DNA of 64,000 nucleotides, taken from the NCBI GenBank assembly GCA_009823505.1, contig VZQC01005904.1:230044-294043 (forward strand), given 5' to 3'. The notes beneath the pieces are model-generated. The model saw only the letters and a program-made list of their open reading frames with translations, was not told where the DNA came from and did no database searches. Positions 53,330-63,992 of this stretch are shown here, piece by piece. Numbering within the stretch: position 1 is the stretch's first letter; every line of letters starts with the position of its first letter. Made by a program: the position numbers and the translations under genes. This DNA comes from Rhizomys pruinosus. Taxonomy: Eukaryota; Chordata; Mammalia; Rodentia; Spalacidae.

Positions 53330-54640
53330 CAGCAATGGTGCTGCCCTGCTGCTGCTGCCTCCCGCTCCCCTCAGCCCATCTGCCTTCCCTCCTCCTCCCC
53401 AACTGGCCGCCCAGTATCTAGTCTCCTGTCTTGATATTTTAATAGGAGCTGCAAGCGTCCATCTAGAGTCTGTTTTCCAGATACCCTGAAAGCAAGGGAA
53501 GGGCATGCGATGGGATGACATCACAGTCAATGTGACTGATAGAAGCAGAAGAATGTACTAGAAGGCAACTTGAAGGAGGCCCACTCCACCAGGAGGCCCT
53601 AGACTTCCTTACCTTTTCCTTGCCTAAACGTATGTGAAAAAAGACATGTGTGTATGTGACTGAGACCCATGATTTCTCACTGATTTTTAAAACACTGACA
53701 TTGAGGGGAGTTGCCCATAGCCCCAGGTCATAGGACTCCTAGGGGACAAGATGGAGATGGAGCCCAAATCTGTACTAATGTCCTAATCAGAGTGACGGCC
53801 AGGAAGAGGAGGAAGGGGGAGGGGGAAGAAGAAGAGGGAGGGGGAGGGGGAGGGGAGGGGGAGGGGGAGGGGAGGGGAAGGGGAGGGGGAGGGGGAAAGG
53901 GAGGGGGAAAAGGCAAGGGAGGGGAAGCGCACTAGACAGCTTTAGAGTCTCCAGCTTCCATAATTCCAAATCCACAGAACAGAAATTAGAATGGCAGCTT
54001 CCAGGCTCAGAAGGAGGTGGGTGAGGCAAAGGGACGGGAGAAGAGCAAGTGAGTTTAAAGTCAGGCTGTCTACACCCTCAATGGTAGTTCCGGAGGTCCT
54101 GGCACATGGGCGCACTGAGCTCCAGGATCTCTTTGGGCACCGAGGTTCTGTGACTGTGTGAGTGAAGCGGGCTGAGTCTGAGGATGTCCCAAATAAATAG
54201 AGACAGTAAAAGCAGGCCCATAGGCTGCTGCGTCCCACGTGACACTCACAGCTGGTATCATTAAGCAGTTCACTGATGACCATTGGCTGATAGAAGACAC
54301 ATTTGTCCTCTGACAGGGAAAGGAGGAGGAAGACCCTAAAGCAGATGGCAGTTGGGCTGTCTACTGGAAAATGTGTCCCATACCCAAGCTCCCGTCACCT
54401 AAGCTCCATCTCCACCCGCCTCACCCTAATGTAAGCTGCTGTTATTGTCTGCTAGACAGTGACGATACCTGGCCTGAGGGTCCTCTGCCATCCACCTCAG
54501 TTAGCATGTGTCACAAGAGAGGAAACTTAGAAGAAATTAAATTTACCATAGGGCCCAGGATAGAGCTTTCACAGGACCCCAATAAAAGTACCATAGACCC
54601 AGAATAAAGCTTCCATAGACCCAGAGTCCCAAAGAATTAT
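53330..54640. other. Unique sequence with purine tract, no gene seen
   Basis: Apart from the purine tract at 53800-53928 no element was recognised. The minus-strand ORFs at 53942-54300 lack motifs. Confidence 0.45.
53800..53928 (+). repeat. G-rich purine tract (GGGGGA)n
   Basis: About 128 bp of G and A with more than fifteen runs of four or five G, spaced by single A. This satisfies any G-quadruplex pattern many times over and could also form a purine triplex. Long Glu/Gly and Pro/Leu/Ser ORFs here are artefacts. Confidence 0.96.
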
Positions 54641-54644
54641 CTTT

Positions 54645-55038
54645 GCTGTGTTCATCTCTCCACAACTGACAGTAGCCAATATGGAAACAGCCTCAATGTC
54701 CACAGACAGGTGAATGGACAAAGACTGATTCAGTGCATGCGTACAATGGAATATTACTCAGGCATGAAAAGGAGGGAAATTCTGCCACATGTATCAATTT
54801 GGGTAAGCCCAGAGGACGTATAGCTAAGGGAAATCAGCCACAGAACCAACACCATGTGGTACCACTTCTATAAGCCATATGAAATAGACCTTCAGACAAT
54901 AGAACACTCATTGCCAGGGACTCTGGAGTGGGAACACAGGGGTGCTGATCAACAGGCATCAAGTTTCAGTTCGATGACATGTATGAGCACTACAGATCTT
55001 CTGTACAATCCTGCTGCTGTCAGTGATGCGCCGCGCGC

Positions 55039-55095
<57 letters not shown>

Positions 55096-55165
55096 CCTGC
55101 TCAGGAGTGGAGCTGGGGTTTGATGTTCTTACCACAATGGAACAAAAATTTTCCAAAGAATTAAG
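54645..55165 (+). mobile_element. Ancient L1M 3' end with CG/TG insertion
   Basis: 'agtagccaatatggaaacag', 'gtccacagacaggtgaatgg', 'acaatggaatattactcagg', 'ttgccagggactctggagtg' and 'accacaatggaacaaaaatt' follow the L1M 3' order. Interrupted by the alternating tract at 55032-55090. Confidence 0.75.
55032..55090. repeat. (CG)10 joined to (TG)19 alternating tract
   Basis: 59 bp of strictly alternating pyrimidine-purine, CGCGCG passing directly into TGTGTG. The CG part is a classic Z-DNA former and rare in a methylating genome. Confidence 0.97.
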
Positions 55166-56935
55166 CACAAAGAAATAATGTTTTATCTAGAAAAAAAAAG
55201 GTGGAAGAGAGGAATTTTACATACTTGGCCCAGAGATAGGGGAAGTGGGAGGGCCCACTGGGGTGTCCCAGGGGTTGGGGGGAGCACAGGTGGCCAGCTT
55301 CCGGGCTTTTTCCTTGATGGTAACTCCTCCTACTTTAGCTGGGGTGGCTTTGGGTTCTGGAAGTGCCTTGGAAGGCATGACACACAGCCTCGCTGGGGGG
55401 GATCCCTGAAACTATGTTTTCTTTGGGGTCCTGCCAGCCCTGCCCATCCTGCTGGTCAGTATCACAGGAAAAGGAGGGTCCCATCATGAATCCATGAGGT
55501 CTTGGTGGAATCCCCAGTGGCAAGGGCAGCTTTCTGACAGAACAGACCCCTGCCCTTGGACCCCCAGAGACACCCAAGGCTTGCTCCCTCTTCTGCAGGG
55601 AGGGCATGGCACGCTTGCCCCCAGGGTCAGTGTTAGCTGTGGAGCATGCAGCCGGCCTGGAGCTGGCACCCGTATAAGCTCCCGTGGAGTCTTGGTCTGG
55701 CCCTTCAAGAACCTGTGGGTTGAGATAAGGAAATGAGGAGTGTGATTAGTCCCCCTTACCTGCTTCCTGAGACGCCACTGCCTGAGATGGCTATCTGCTT
55801 TGTCCTCAGATGTGTAACTTTGACCAGGTTCCACCTCACAGGCATGTCCTGTGGGAGCCAAGCTGCCTGTGACTCTGAGAGAACCAGTTCTGCCCTAGGT
55901 TCCTGTGTCCCTGCCCACTAGGCACTGCAGTGACTCCGCCTGGCCTTACTGAGTCCCCTTGACTAAGTCCCTTCTGCTATCCACTAGCAGCCAGTGACAT
56001 GAGAAACTAGATACAGGCAAATTAAACAGAGTACCGAAAGACTGCGTGTCTTCCAGCCAACTCAGAAGGTGGATGGTCTGTGACCTGGCTACCTTCCATT
56101 GGTAGCCAGGGGGGGCCTGTTACAAAGGAGGGGTTGATTCCAGTAAAACAAGATGCCTCTGGGCCCAAAGAGCCCAGAATCTGGCAGTCAGATGGGGTCA
56201 AGTAGCTGATGTGGCCACTGGCCCTGTGTGGGACATGGGATGGATTCCATGTCTGTGGCCCAGCACCCTCATGTGTGTCCCTGTGTAAGACAGGGAGGGA
56301 AGAGACTTCACAGGAAGAGGAGCTTGCCCTAAGCCAGGCTGTACCAAGCATGATGGCTCTAGCCTACAAAGTCCAGTTCTAGAATTTTCCCTGAAAGAGG
56401 GGTGCTGCTCAAGCTGCTAGGCCCCCCTATTACCTTCTGCTGTCATTCAAGGACCTACAGGGATGAGCTGAACAGAGAATGCCCGTGACAGGCAGAGCTT
56501 GGGATGGGCAGTTCCTCCATGTCTACTCTCCAGCATCACACACAACCCTGCTGGGTGAATATTAGCTTTTTCTGGATTGGCCTTCGGTGACTGACTGAGA
56601 CCATAGTTTAAAGGATGGCTTCTTCACACAGAGGGGTTTGTAGCTGTGAGAGAAGGTAGGCTCCATAGCTCCAGCCATGGCAGAGGATGTGGCCTCTGTG
56701 AGAGCCTTGGAGAAGACAGCATCAGGAACATAGCCTTGTCCATTTCTACCTGTCAGAGTGGCTCACTCTTCCTCCAACACTATCCTGACTGACACCTCCA
56801 TCTCTGATGATTTCTGAACCTGTATTTGAACATCATCCACGTGCCAGCATTGGGCTAACCTCAGCATGCACAGGCTGAGGACTGGCCATAGATTTGTGGA
56901 GTACAGACACTAGACACCCCCCATTCCCATCCCTT
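55166..56935. other. Unique sequence, no gene seen
   Basis: GC-rich with many overlapping ORFs of 60-125 codons on both strands. None shows a domain or conserved motif. Confidence 0.45.
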
Positions 56936-57090
56936 ATATACACACATACATACATCCCACATATGACCTATATATACCCTCACAAGTACATATACACAGA
57001 TACCGACACAGACCTCCACACATCCACATAATGCTCACACGTACACCCACACAAATACACACATGTATACACATGTACATACACATCTTG
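56936..57090. repeat. CA/CATA-rich simple repeat
   Basis: 'acacacatacatacatccca', 'acacccacacaaatacacac'. The 157-residue minus ORF runs through it. Confidence 0.85.
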
Positions 57091-57271
57091 CGTACATGTA
57101 AATATAGGCAACATATTCCTGGAAACACACTGAGAGGGCATCTTCTGCTCCTGGTATAAATGGCCATAGTTGAGCTCTTTGGGTGCCTGTCTACCTCAGA
57201 ATAGTCCCCTGCGGGGGACTGCGCCCCATCCCACAGAGGTGGGCTCTGGGAGTCACATGTGTCCCATGGGG

Positions 57272-57628
57272 CCTTGTAGCAGGGTTCTCCAGAGAAACAG
57301 GAGAATATAAACATAGACAGACTCCAACCTACAGCAGTCTGACAGGATTTTTCGGCCTTGTGAGAGGGCAAAAGCAACAGGCATTTCGAAAAGAAACAGT
57401 GCTTCATATTATGCGTTTTGAATTTGACCTCTCACGTGGCTGGCTGTGAGCTGCAGCCCCCAGTCAGCCGCACTGTCTGAGGGAGACAATTGATGGTATT
57501 TGCCTCAGTGAGCTGTGCTGCCGAGCCAGGCTGCTCACAGCGTTGAAGGGTTAAGTGCAGGCTTTTTACTTATTGTATTTTCAGCTTGCAGTGATTTGTC
57601 AGGATATAATCCATCTCAAGTTGAGGAG

Positions 57629-57669
<41 letters not shown>

Positions 57670-58205
57670 ACAGAAGAAGGGGAGGAAGAGAGAAGGACAG
57701 CAAGAGGGAGGGAGAGGGAAGAAGGGAGGGAGGGAGGGAGGGAGGGAAGGAGGGAGACAGAGAGAGAGAGAGAGAGAGAGTGAGAGAGAGAGATTGATTT
57801 TGAGATTATGAAGAATTGGCTTCTGTGACAGTGGAGGCTGACAGGCTCCAAGGAGGAGTCTCCAGAGTTCAGGAGAGACAAGGGCTGTAGCTCCAGTCCC
57901 CAGGCCAGCAGGCCCAGGCCCAGGCCCAGAGCCAAGAGGAGCCTGGGATGTATCAGTTTGAGTTTGAGAGCAGAAAAAGACCAGTGTCCCAGTTCGAAGG
58001 CAGGTAAATGGGAAGGAACTCCCCAATGCTCAAGGCCTGCCTTCTTTTTGATCCTTCTGTTCAGATGCCCAGCTATTAGGATGTAGCCCACCCACATGGG
58101 GTGGGCAACCTGCCTCATTAAGAAATAGTCTATTCATAATGACATTTCACTAAATGCCTGACACTCCTACTGCTCAGTCAAGTTGACACATAAAATCTAA
58201 CCATG
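57272..58205 (-). mobile_element. MLT2-type ERVL LTR, antisense, expanded by simple repeats
   Basis: Left end 'gcagggttctccagagaaac' and right end 'cagtcaagttgacacataaa' plus 'atctaaccatgac' are the two termini of MLT2 in reverse. In between, 57835-58150 fits an MLT2 interior ('ggctgacaggctccaaggag', 'gtagcccacccacatggggt'). 57330-57620 is unrelated and 57630-57793 is SSR. Confidence 0.65.
57630..57793. repeat. (CT)n followed by a GA/GGGA purine tract
   Basis: A pyrimidine run at 57630-57667 and, 10 bases on, a purine run (57672-57793) on the same strand. The two can pair as an imperfect CT/GA hairpin. Confidence 0.95.
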
Positions 58206-58559
58206 ACAGCCCACAAATTCCGACAGCCGCTGTCTGCTTCCGGAGGACAGGACACCGGCTGACCCAGGGCTTTCCTGTGTCCTTCTCAGGCCTTGAGCAT
58301 CATAAGACCCAATCTGCATGTGCTTGTCCCAGAATCTTTGTCTTATGAACTCCTTTTTCCTTAATGATCTTGGGCCACGTTTCATTGTTCATGCGACTAC
58401 CGGGCCCCTATGATCCCCTCCAGGGTCTCCCTGAATCCCTTCCATGTTTTGATAGCCTGGGCTGGGTCAGGGCCAGAAAGCAGACCTGATATAGGCTTAT
58501 CTGCCTGGTGCTTAGCAATAGACTGAAAACTAAGTTTTGATGAGAGAGAGAGAGAGGGA

Positions 58560-58592
<33 letters not shown>

Positions 58593-59465
58593 TGCAAATT
58601 TGTCTTCAGTACAATGTGGTCACTCCCAAAGACATCTTTGTGCTGAGGAGACACCGTGAGAGCAAAGCCAGGCGCCTCTCACAGCCTTCTCTATGGCCGG
58701 TTGGCAATATGTGGACAGAGTTAATATTCTACGGGTGGCAGTTTGCAGAAGCGCCAGCCATTGGCTGTGTGGTTTTAATAGCCATTCTAGGTACCAGTGC
58801 CTCTCCTCTGCTCACTGACTTGTGGACACGCAGCACATCTAGCCAGGAAATGGGCCTTGGGCCTCCTGCCTGCAAGTGCGTTGCTATGTTTCCAGAAGAG
58901 AAGGGCTTAGAGAGGCAGGAAAGTAGCAGGTTGCAGGTCAGCTCAGCTGTGTGTCTTCAGGGGAAGTGACTGGCGTGAGATTATGTCATCGTACTAGTCA
59001 CAGGGCAAAGCCAGAAGGGCTGAGTGTATACACCCCAGGTAAGAAGGCACCTCAAAGTTGACTTTAATCTAACCTTCTGCTTGTCAGGGATAGGCATGGT
59101 GGACCTGGATTGCTAAAAGTCACAAGCTGGGTAGGATAGCTGAATTAGCACAGAATCAGATGCAAATTCCATATTGTTTGAAGACCTACATGGAAAAGTG
59201 AAACCTTCTGACTATAAGAGAACTGTGTTCTGGTTTTCATACACTGTTCCTGGTTGGTCCTTCCTAACGTGGGTCAGGGAATCTCACAGAAACTGCTGAT
59301 ATATGGCTCTAAGGAAATTCTGACCTACCTTGTCAGATAGTAGGACATCAGACAGAGGGTCCTGCCCCCGTCCAGGAAGAAGGAGTGGTACAGAGAAAGA
59401 AAGGCCAAGCAGAGTCCAAGGGTCAGGCTTCACTGGGTTTCTCCATCTGTCTACTAGCAGTCATG
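58206..59465. other. Unique sequence with one GA repeat, no gene seen
   Basis: (GA)n at 58540-58593. The ORF at 58592-58969 (125 codons) starts at the edge of the repeat and carries no domain. Confidence 0.45.
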
Positions 59466-59625
59466 TCTGTGTGAGTCAGTTTTTCATTGCTGTCACAAAA
59501 CACCCGAGATAAACAACTTAAAGGAGGAAGGACCTTTCTTGGCTCCTTTACTGTGGGCATCTGGTGAGGCAGAGATCATGTGGCAGGAGCTGTGTCATAG
59601 CAAAACTGTGTCATGGCAGTTAGGA

Positions 59626-59679
<54 letters not shown>

Positions 59680-59770
59680 AAGGCCTTTCATAAAACACTT
59701 ACCAGACCATGTTACTCTCACAGTAAGACTTTTCAGGTTGTCCTGACACACGCTGCGAAACCCTAGCTTT
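59466..59770 (-). mobile_element. MaLR-type LTR, antisense, with (GA)n
   Basis: 'gtgagtcagtttttcattgc', 'tgtcacaaaacacccgagat', 'aacttaaaggaggaaggacc', 'gaggcagagatcatgtggca' follow the MaLR complement. A (GA)n of about 50 bp (59625-59676) interrupts it. Confidence 0.6.
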
Positions 59771-59819
59771 CCCTTAGCTTCTTCCTCACTTCTAAGCCCC
59801 GTCCCTGCTCCAGTCATGC

Positions 59820-60085
59820 AGGCTTCTCAGGGCCTGGCACAGGCTGCCCCCGCTGACTTGCTGCTTCTGTTACCTGGCCCCATCTAAATGCTGCTGTGCC
59901 TGAGACCCGCCCAGACCTGATGCCCCCTCTCTTAGCACAGCACATAATTCAGTTTTAATAAACTTGCTTATTGTCTATCTGGAGTGAAAAGAAGGTTCCA
60001 GAAGAACAGAGAGTGAGCTACTTTGCTTTAATTATATTCCTGGCTCCTAGCACAGTGCTTGGCACATAATAGATGCTGCCAGGGC
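59820..60085 (+). mobile_element. L2/MIR-type ancient element
   Basis: 'acctgatgccccctctctta', 'tttaattatattcctggctc' and 'ctagcacagtgcttggcaca', 'taatagatgctg' give the CORE-SINE/L2 3' end. The exact family is uncertain. Confidence 0.55.
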
Positions 60086-60235
60086 AGGGGAGAGGCTCGG
60101 CTCTGCCCAGCTGGCCTTGAGCAAACACTTCAGGATATAGAATCAAGGCCCAGTATCCACAAGGAATATGAAGAACATGTTCTAAGATTGCTTACTCCTT
60201 TGTGAAGGCCTGAAACTACAGGAAGTGCCAGCACA

Positions 60236-60292
60236 CACGCGTGCGTGTACACACACACACATATGTACATGTACACACACACATATGTGCGT

Positions 60293-60337
<45 letters not shown>
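60236..60337. repeat. (CA)n microsatellite
   Basis: CA runs with ATATGT interruptions; the last 40 bp are uninterrupted CA. Confidence 0.97.
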
Positions 60338-60338
<1 letters not shown>

Positions 60339-60704
60339 GATGGAGTTGGATTCTCAACCCAGGCAGTCCCACCTGCAGCATGTTCTCTGTGTAGTTTCTA
60401 TAGTCACTGAGCAGGTGGGGAGGTTTGATGCAGGGAAGGTTGCTCTGTGACTGTGGCCCCCAGTGACGACACCCAGGACAGGCTGTGACATGAGATGTAC
60501 AGAAGGAAAGGCAGCCGCAGTGCTGGCAGGGCTCCCCCAGGGCTGACAGACCTAGGGAACAACAGCAAACTGCTCATGGCCGAAGGAGAGACACACCTTC
60601 TGAGAGGCATCAGAGGTGTGGCAGGCCACATAAGATGTAAGCAGATCATCTAAAGAATCATCGTAAAGAAACCCTTGCCTTTCCAAGTGACTAGACGAAA
60701 GCCG

Positions 60705-60731
60705 CATCCTACCACAGGCTGTGGTAGGATG
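60705..60731. repeat. 27-bp palindrome
   Basis: Arms 'catcctaccacag' (60705-60717) and 'ctgtggtaggatg' (60719-60731) pair perfectly around one G. It is not followed by a T run and has no terminator role that I can argue. Confidence 0.95.
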
Positions 60732-61789
60732 TGTCCCCCGCACGACGTTTTCTTCCCTCCTTCTCCAGAGATAAAGTCTCCAGGTGTTCATCAGCCACCT
60801 ATCCTCTCACTTTTCTTTATAAGTTTACTTTCTCTGTGTGATCTCTGAACATGATAGGGCTGTTTTGAGAAGCTTAGCAGCAGGCAGAAGTCCAGCCGTG
60901 TGAGGAAAGGGCAATGTGGCCCCCTTAGATAGGGCCCTAGGAAAAGCTAAGCTGACACAGAGAGTCAGAGACTGGCCTAAGCCTCCCTACCAATGACCTC
61001 ATTACTCAACATCCGGGAACTCTGCCAAGAGGCAGCACACTCTGCCAAAACACGGACTCCTGCAGAGCGCCCCAGGCTCTGAGGCCCAAGGGGGCAGAGC
61101 AAGTCCAAGTGCCACCTCCCTCCTAGATTGGCCATGGACGGAGGTACGCCCACAAAGGGGCTCCCCTACACACCACCATGCAGCACAGCTGGGAGGAATG
61201 GGACACGTGAAGACCTCAGTCCCTCAGATGGACTGGAAGAGTGCAAGCTCTCTCACGAGGAGGCTGCTGAGTTCACTGGGATCACTCCACAGTGCTAGTG
61301 CAGGAAGATCCAGTAGAGTGGGACTCTCAGGTGAAGCAGAAGGCTTCTAAGAACAAAGATGACATTGTGATATGCACCTCCTATAAATAATCACTGAAAA
61401 CCTATGAGCAGGCACTCCCCTCCACCCATATATATAATTCAATGAGGTCTGTAGACACAGATGCTTCTGTGGCGCACCTGTAGGTTTGATGTGTACTCGG
61501 ATGCTGTGCTGTAGAAGGCCGTGAACCACACACTGCACGGACTGGTCTCGTTGGGATGCCTAACAGACAGTCTAACCCCTGACGGGCACTGGAGCCCTAT
61601 CTCCCAACCTCTCAGTGTTCCTCATCTAGTGGTTCTTGCTATGAGCTTCTCTCCTGCATGATTTACTGGAGAACCAATTCCTGTTCCTCTTCTCCCCTCC
61701 CTACAATATTTGATCACACTGGATGGTTTAGAAAGAATTATTGTATTTTTAGAATTGGAATATCTTTCCTTGTCCGTTGCTATAGTCTA

Positions 61790-61985
61790 TTACCATGGTT
61801 TTATGTGAACATATTTTTGAGTACTATGTGATAATTTGATGCACACACTCAATGTTTAATGATGAAATCAAAGAGCTTTGCATTTCCATCTCAAACATTC
61901 CTCAAGGAATTAGCATGTAACACTTGTACATATTTATGGGGTACATCGTGGAATACAGGTATACATGAAATACATATCATTGGAG
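61790..61985 (+). mobile_element. Old L1 3' UTR-like fragment
   Basis: 'gaacatatttttgagtacta', 'tgtgataatttgatgcacac', 'aatgtttaatgatgaaatca', 'atctcaaacattcctcaagg', 'gtacatatttatggggtaca' follow a primate/rodent L1M-type 3' region. The end passes into the 44-bp repeat. Confidence 0.6.
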
Positions 61986-62080
61986 GATGGAAGTACATAC
62001 AGGTATACTTGGAATACATTTCATTGGGGGATGGAGGTACATACAGGTATATATGGAATACATTTCATTGGAGGATGGAA
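61945..62080 (+). repeat. 44-bp tandem repeat, three units
   Basis: The anchor GGATGG occurs at 61985, 62029 and 62073 (period 44). Unit: 'aggtatac.tggaatacat', 'ttcattggaggatggaagta', 'catac'. It overlaps the end of the L1-like fragment and repeats within an open frame (61859-62203), but no protein family is seen. Confidence 0.95.
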
Positions 62081-62085
62081 GTAAC

Positions 62086-62425
62086 AAGGAGGTTGAGAAA
62101 GGGTCGGAGAGCAGTGTGGGAAGAAATAGAGCCAGTTGGAAAAGAGGAAGAGGAACTGGGGAAGATAGAACATTCTAGGCAAGGGCTGGGCCTCTTCTAT
62201 TAAGTGCTGTGGTTAGCAGGACCTCCTGGAGGACATTTCCAGTCTCAGAAAGGGCCTGAAAAGATCTGGTCTGTTAGCCTGGAGTCCAGCTGGCCTTTCA
62301 AATATGGTACCCAGTACTTATTCCAGGAGACATGGCTCTCAACTCCTGTTCTGGAGGTCTACTCGGCCTTGCTAGTAGAGTTCACATATGGTTCAGGGAG
62401 CATGTGTGTATGTAAATATGTGTGC
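62086..62425. other. Unique sequence, no gene seen
   Basis: Purine-rich start, otherwise featureless. Confidence 0.5.
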
Positions 62426-62427
62426 AA

Positions 62428-62429
62428 GA

Positions 62430-62461
<32 letters not shown>

Positions 62462-62466
62462 GTGTA
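62428..62466. repeat. (TG)n microsatellite
   Basis: TG run with one TTTG interruption. Confidence 0.95.
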
Positions 62467-62584
62467 CAATTGAGCTTTCATGCATGTGATAGAGAGCTTT
62501 TGAAGGCCATGCTGTGTCTTATCACAGTGCAGCTTTGCTTCAAATGGACGTTTGTTTGGACTGAATCTTCTCAGGATGAGAAAG

Positions 62585-62865
62585 TGAGGCATTCTTTTTT
62601 TTTTAATTTTTTAAAAATTATTTATTTATTTATTTCTGTATGTGTATGAATGTATTGTCTGCATGCAAGGTTGTGCACCCATGACGTGCAATGCTTCGGA
62701 GGTCAGAAGAGGGTGTCAGATTCCTCTGGAACTGGAGTTCTCCTGGAATTGGAGTTTCAGACGGTTCTCGGCCACCATGTGGGTGCTGGGGATCGAACCC
62801 AGGTCCTCTGCAAGAGCGTCGGCACTCTTAACCGCTAGGCCATCTCTCTAGCCTGAGGCATTCTT
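62585..62865 (-). mobile_element. B2 SINE (internal duplication), antisense, 12-bp TSD
   Basis: Body 62597-62853. Flanked by perfect 'tgaggcattctt' at 62585-62596 and 62854-62865. One base is missing in the A-box side ('caagagcgtcggcactc'). Confidence 0.96.
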
Positions 62866-62889
62866 AAAACAAGAAATTCAACACCTTTT

Positions 62890-62937
62890 TGTTTTTTAAA
62901 ATATCGATTTATCTTTATTTTATGTGTGTTTGCCTAC

Positions 62938-62981
<44 letters not shown>

Positions 62982-63138
62982 ACTCTATGGGCACCTTGTG
63001 CCTGAAAATGCCAGAAGAGGTCACTTCTTCCTCTGGACCTGGAATTACAGGTGGTTGTGAACTACCATGTGGGTGCTGGGAACCATGCCTGGGTCCTCTG
63101 GGAATTGTTCTAACCACTGAACAATTTCTTCAGCCCCA
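62890..63138 (-). mobile_element. B3-like SINE, antisense, with (TG)n
   Basis: 'tatgtgtgtttgcctacata', a TG run (62940-62980), 'aaaatgccagaagaggtcac', 'gtgggtgctgggaaccatgc', 'taaccactgaacaatttctt'. Diverged B3/B2 complement. Confidence 0.8.
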
Positions 63139-63175
63139 GCCAACAACTTTTTTATGGGGAAAATAATCAATATTG

Positions 63176-63270
63176 TATAGATTCCTCCAGTTATGCAAAT
63201 AACTGGAGGAATCTATAAAGAAGGAAGGAATCTATAAAGAAGGAATCCTAAAGAAGGAAGAAAAAGAATA
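63176..63270. repeat. Perfect 19-bp inverted repeat followed by slipped copies
   Basis: Left arm 'tatagattcctccagttat' (63176-63194), loop GCAA, right arm 'ataactggaggaatctata' (63199-63217). The end of the right arm is then repeated as 'aggaatctataaagaagga' and a degenerate third copy up to about 63262. Confidence 0.97.
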
Positions 63271-63334
63271 TTTAATGAATGCCTACTGCAGGCATGCTCT
63301 CTTTAACCCTCCTGAGGTTACAAAGAATCTCTGA

Positions 63335-63992
63335 GGCCCTGTTAGAAGCATCTCAAGGAAGATGAAACAGTGACAGAATTAAGATGATGTAATCCTGCCC
63401 TGCGTGGCAGTAACCCTACTCTGTGTGGTAAAGATATGCTAATATGTGTGGCACTTGAAGTGTGACTTGCAGTGATATCGTGTGCCTAGATGATGTAACC
63501 CCAACTTGAACTGTGTGTGACTAGTTAAGATAAAGTTGAGACAGAACCCAATTAACTATAAAAACCTGCAGGTCAGAGACTTCATCGCCTCTTCGCCAAT
63601 GCACCATGCCCGAGTGAAGGCGAACGCCCAACGTGGACCGCTGCCCGCACCAACCTCATAGTGGCACTTGTCTCCTGAACGCATGGAACAAGGAGGAGAA
63701 TATCCTTATGCCTGGAGGCTTGCTGCTGAACCTGCTAACGTGTCATCACGTCACACAGATCAGGACCGAGACGCCGGCCCTGACTGAAGCACAAACCTGA
63801 ACGCAGCTCACGAGCCACGAGGGACTACCGAGACAGAGACATCCCTGCCCAACTGACCTACGGGGTAAAGTAGACTATAGGGCTGATAGCTTGAGTGAGG
63901 TTTTATGTTTGCTAATCAATAAATATACTTAATATACTTTCAAAGACACACTTGGCTCAGTGTAAGTTCTTCCCTCTGATCGCGACAGGCCC
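63335..63992 (+). mobile_element. Complete solo LTR of an endogenous retrovirus, 5-bp TSD
   Basis: Starts TGTTAG at 63340 and ends GCGACA at 63987 (648 bp), flanked by GGCCC at 63335-63339 and 63988-63992. U3: about 220 bp with 'gatgtaatcctgccctgcgt' and a near-copy 'gatgtaacccc' downstream. TATAAAAA at 63557-63564 sets R near 63585. AATAAA at 63918-63923 lies about 65 bp before the end. R/U5 is C/G- and CpG-rich ('cgccggccctgactgaagca'). No primer-binding site or gag follows, so the provirus recombined away. A 5-bp duplication fits ERV1 or ERVL better than ERVK (6 bp). Family not recognised. CpG retention suggests youth. Confidence 0.88.

Larger units (their letters stand above)
60086..61785. 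other. Unique sequence with (CA)n and a 27-bp palindrome
   Basis: Nothing beyond the CA repeat (60236-60337) and the palindrome at 60705-60731. Short ORFs have no domain. Confidence 0.45.

Noticed and set aside
57570..58118. 182-codon minus-strand ORF
   Set aside because: Half of it is CT/GA simple repeat and the rest is MLT2-type LTR sequence.
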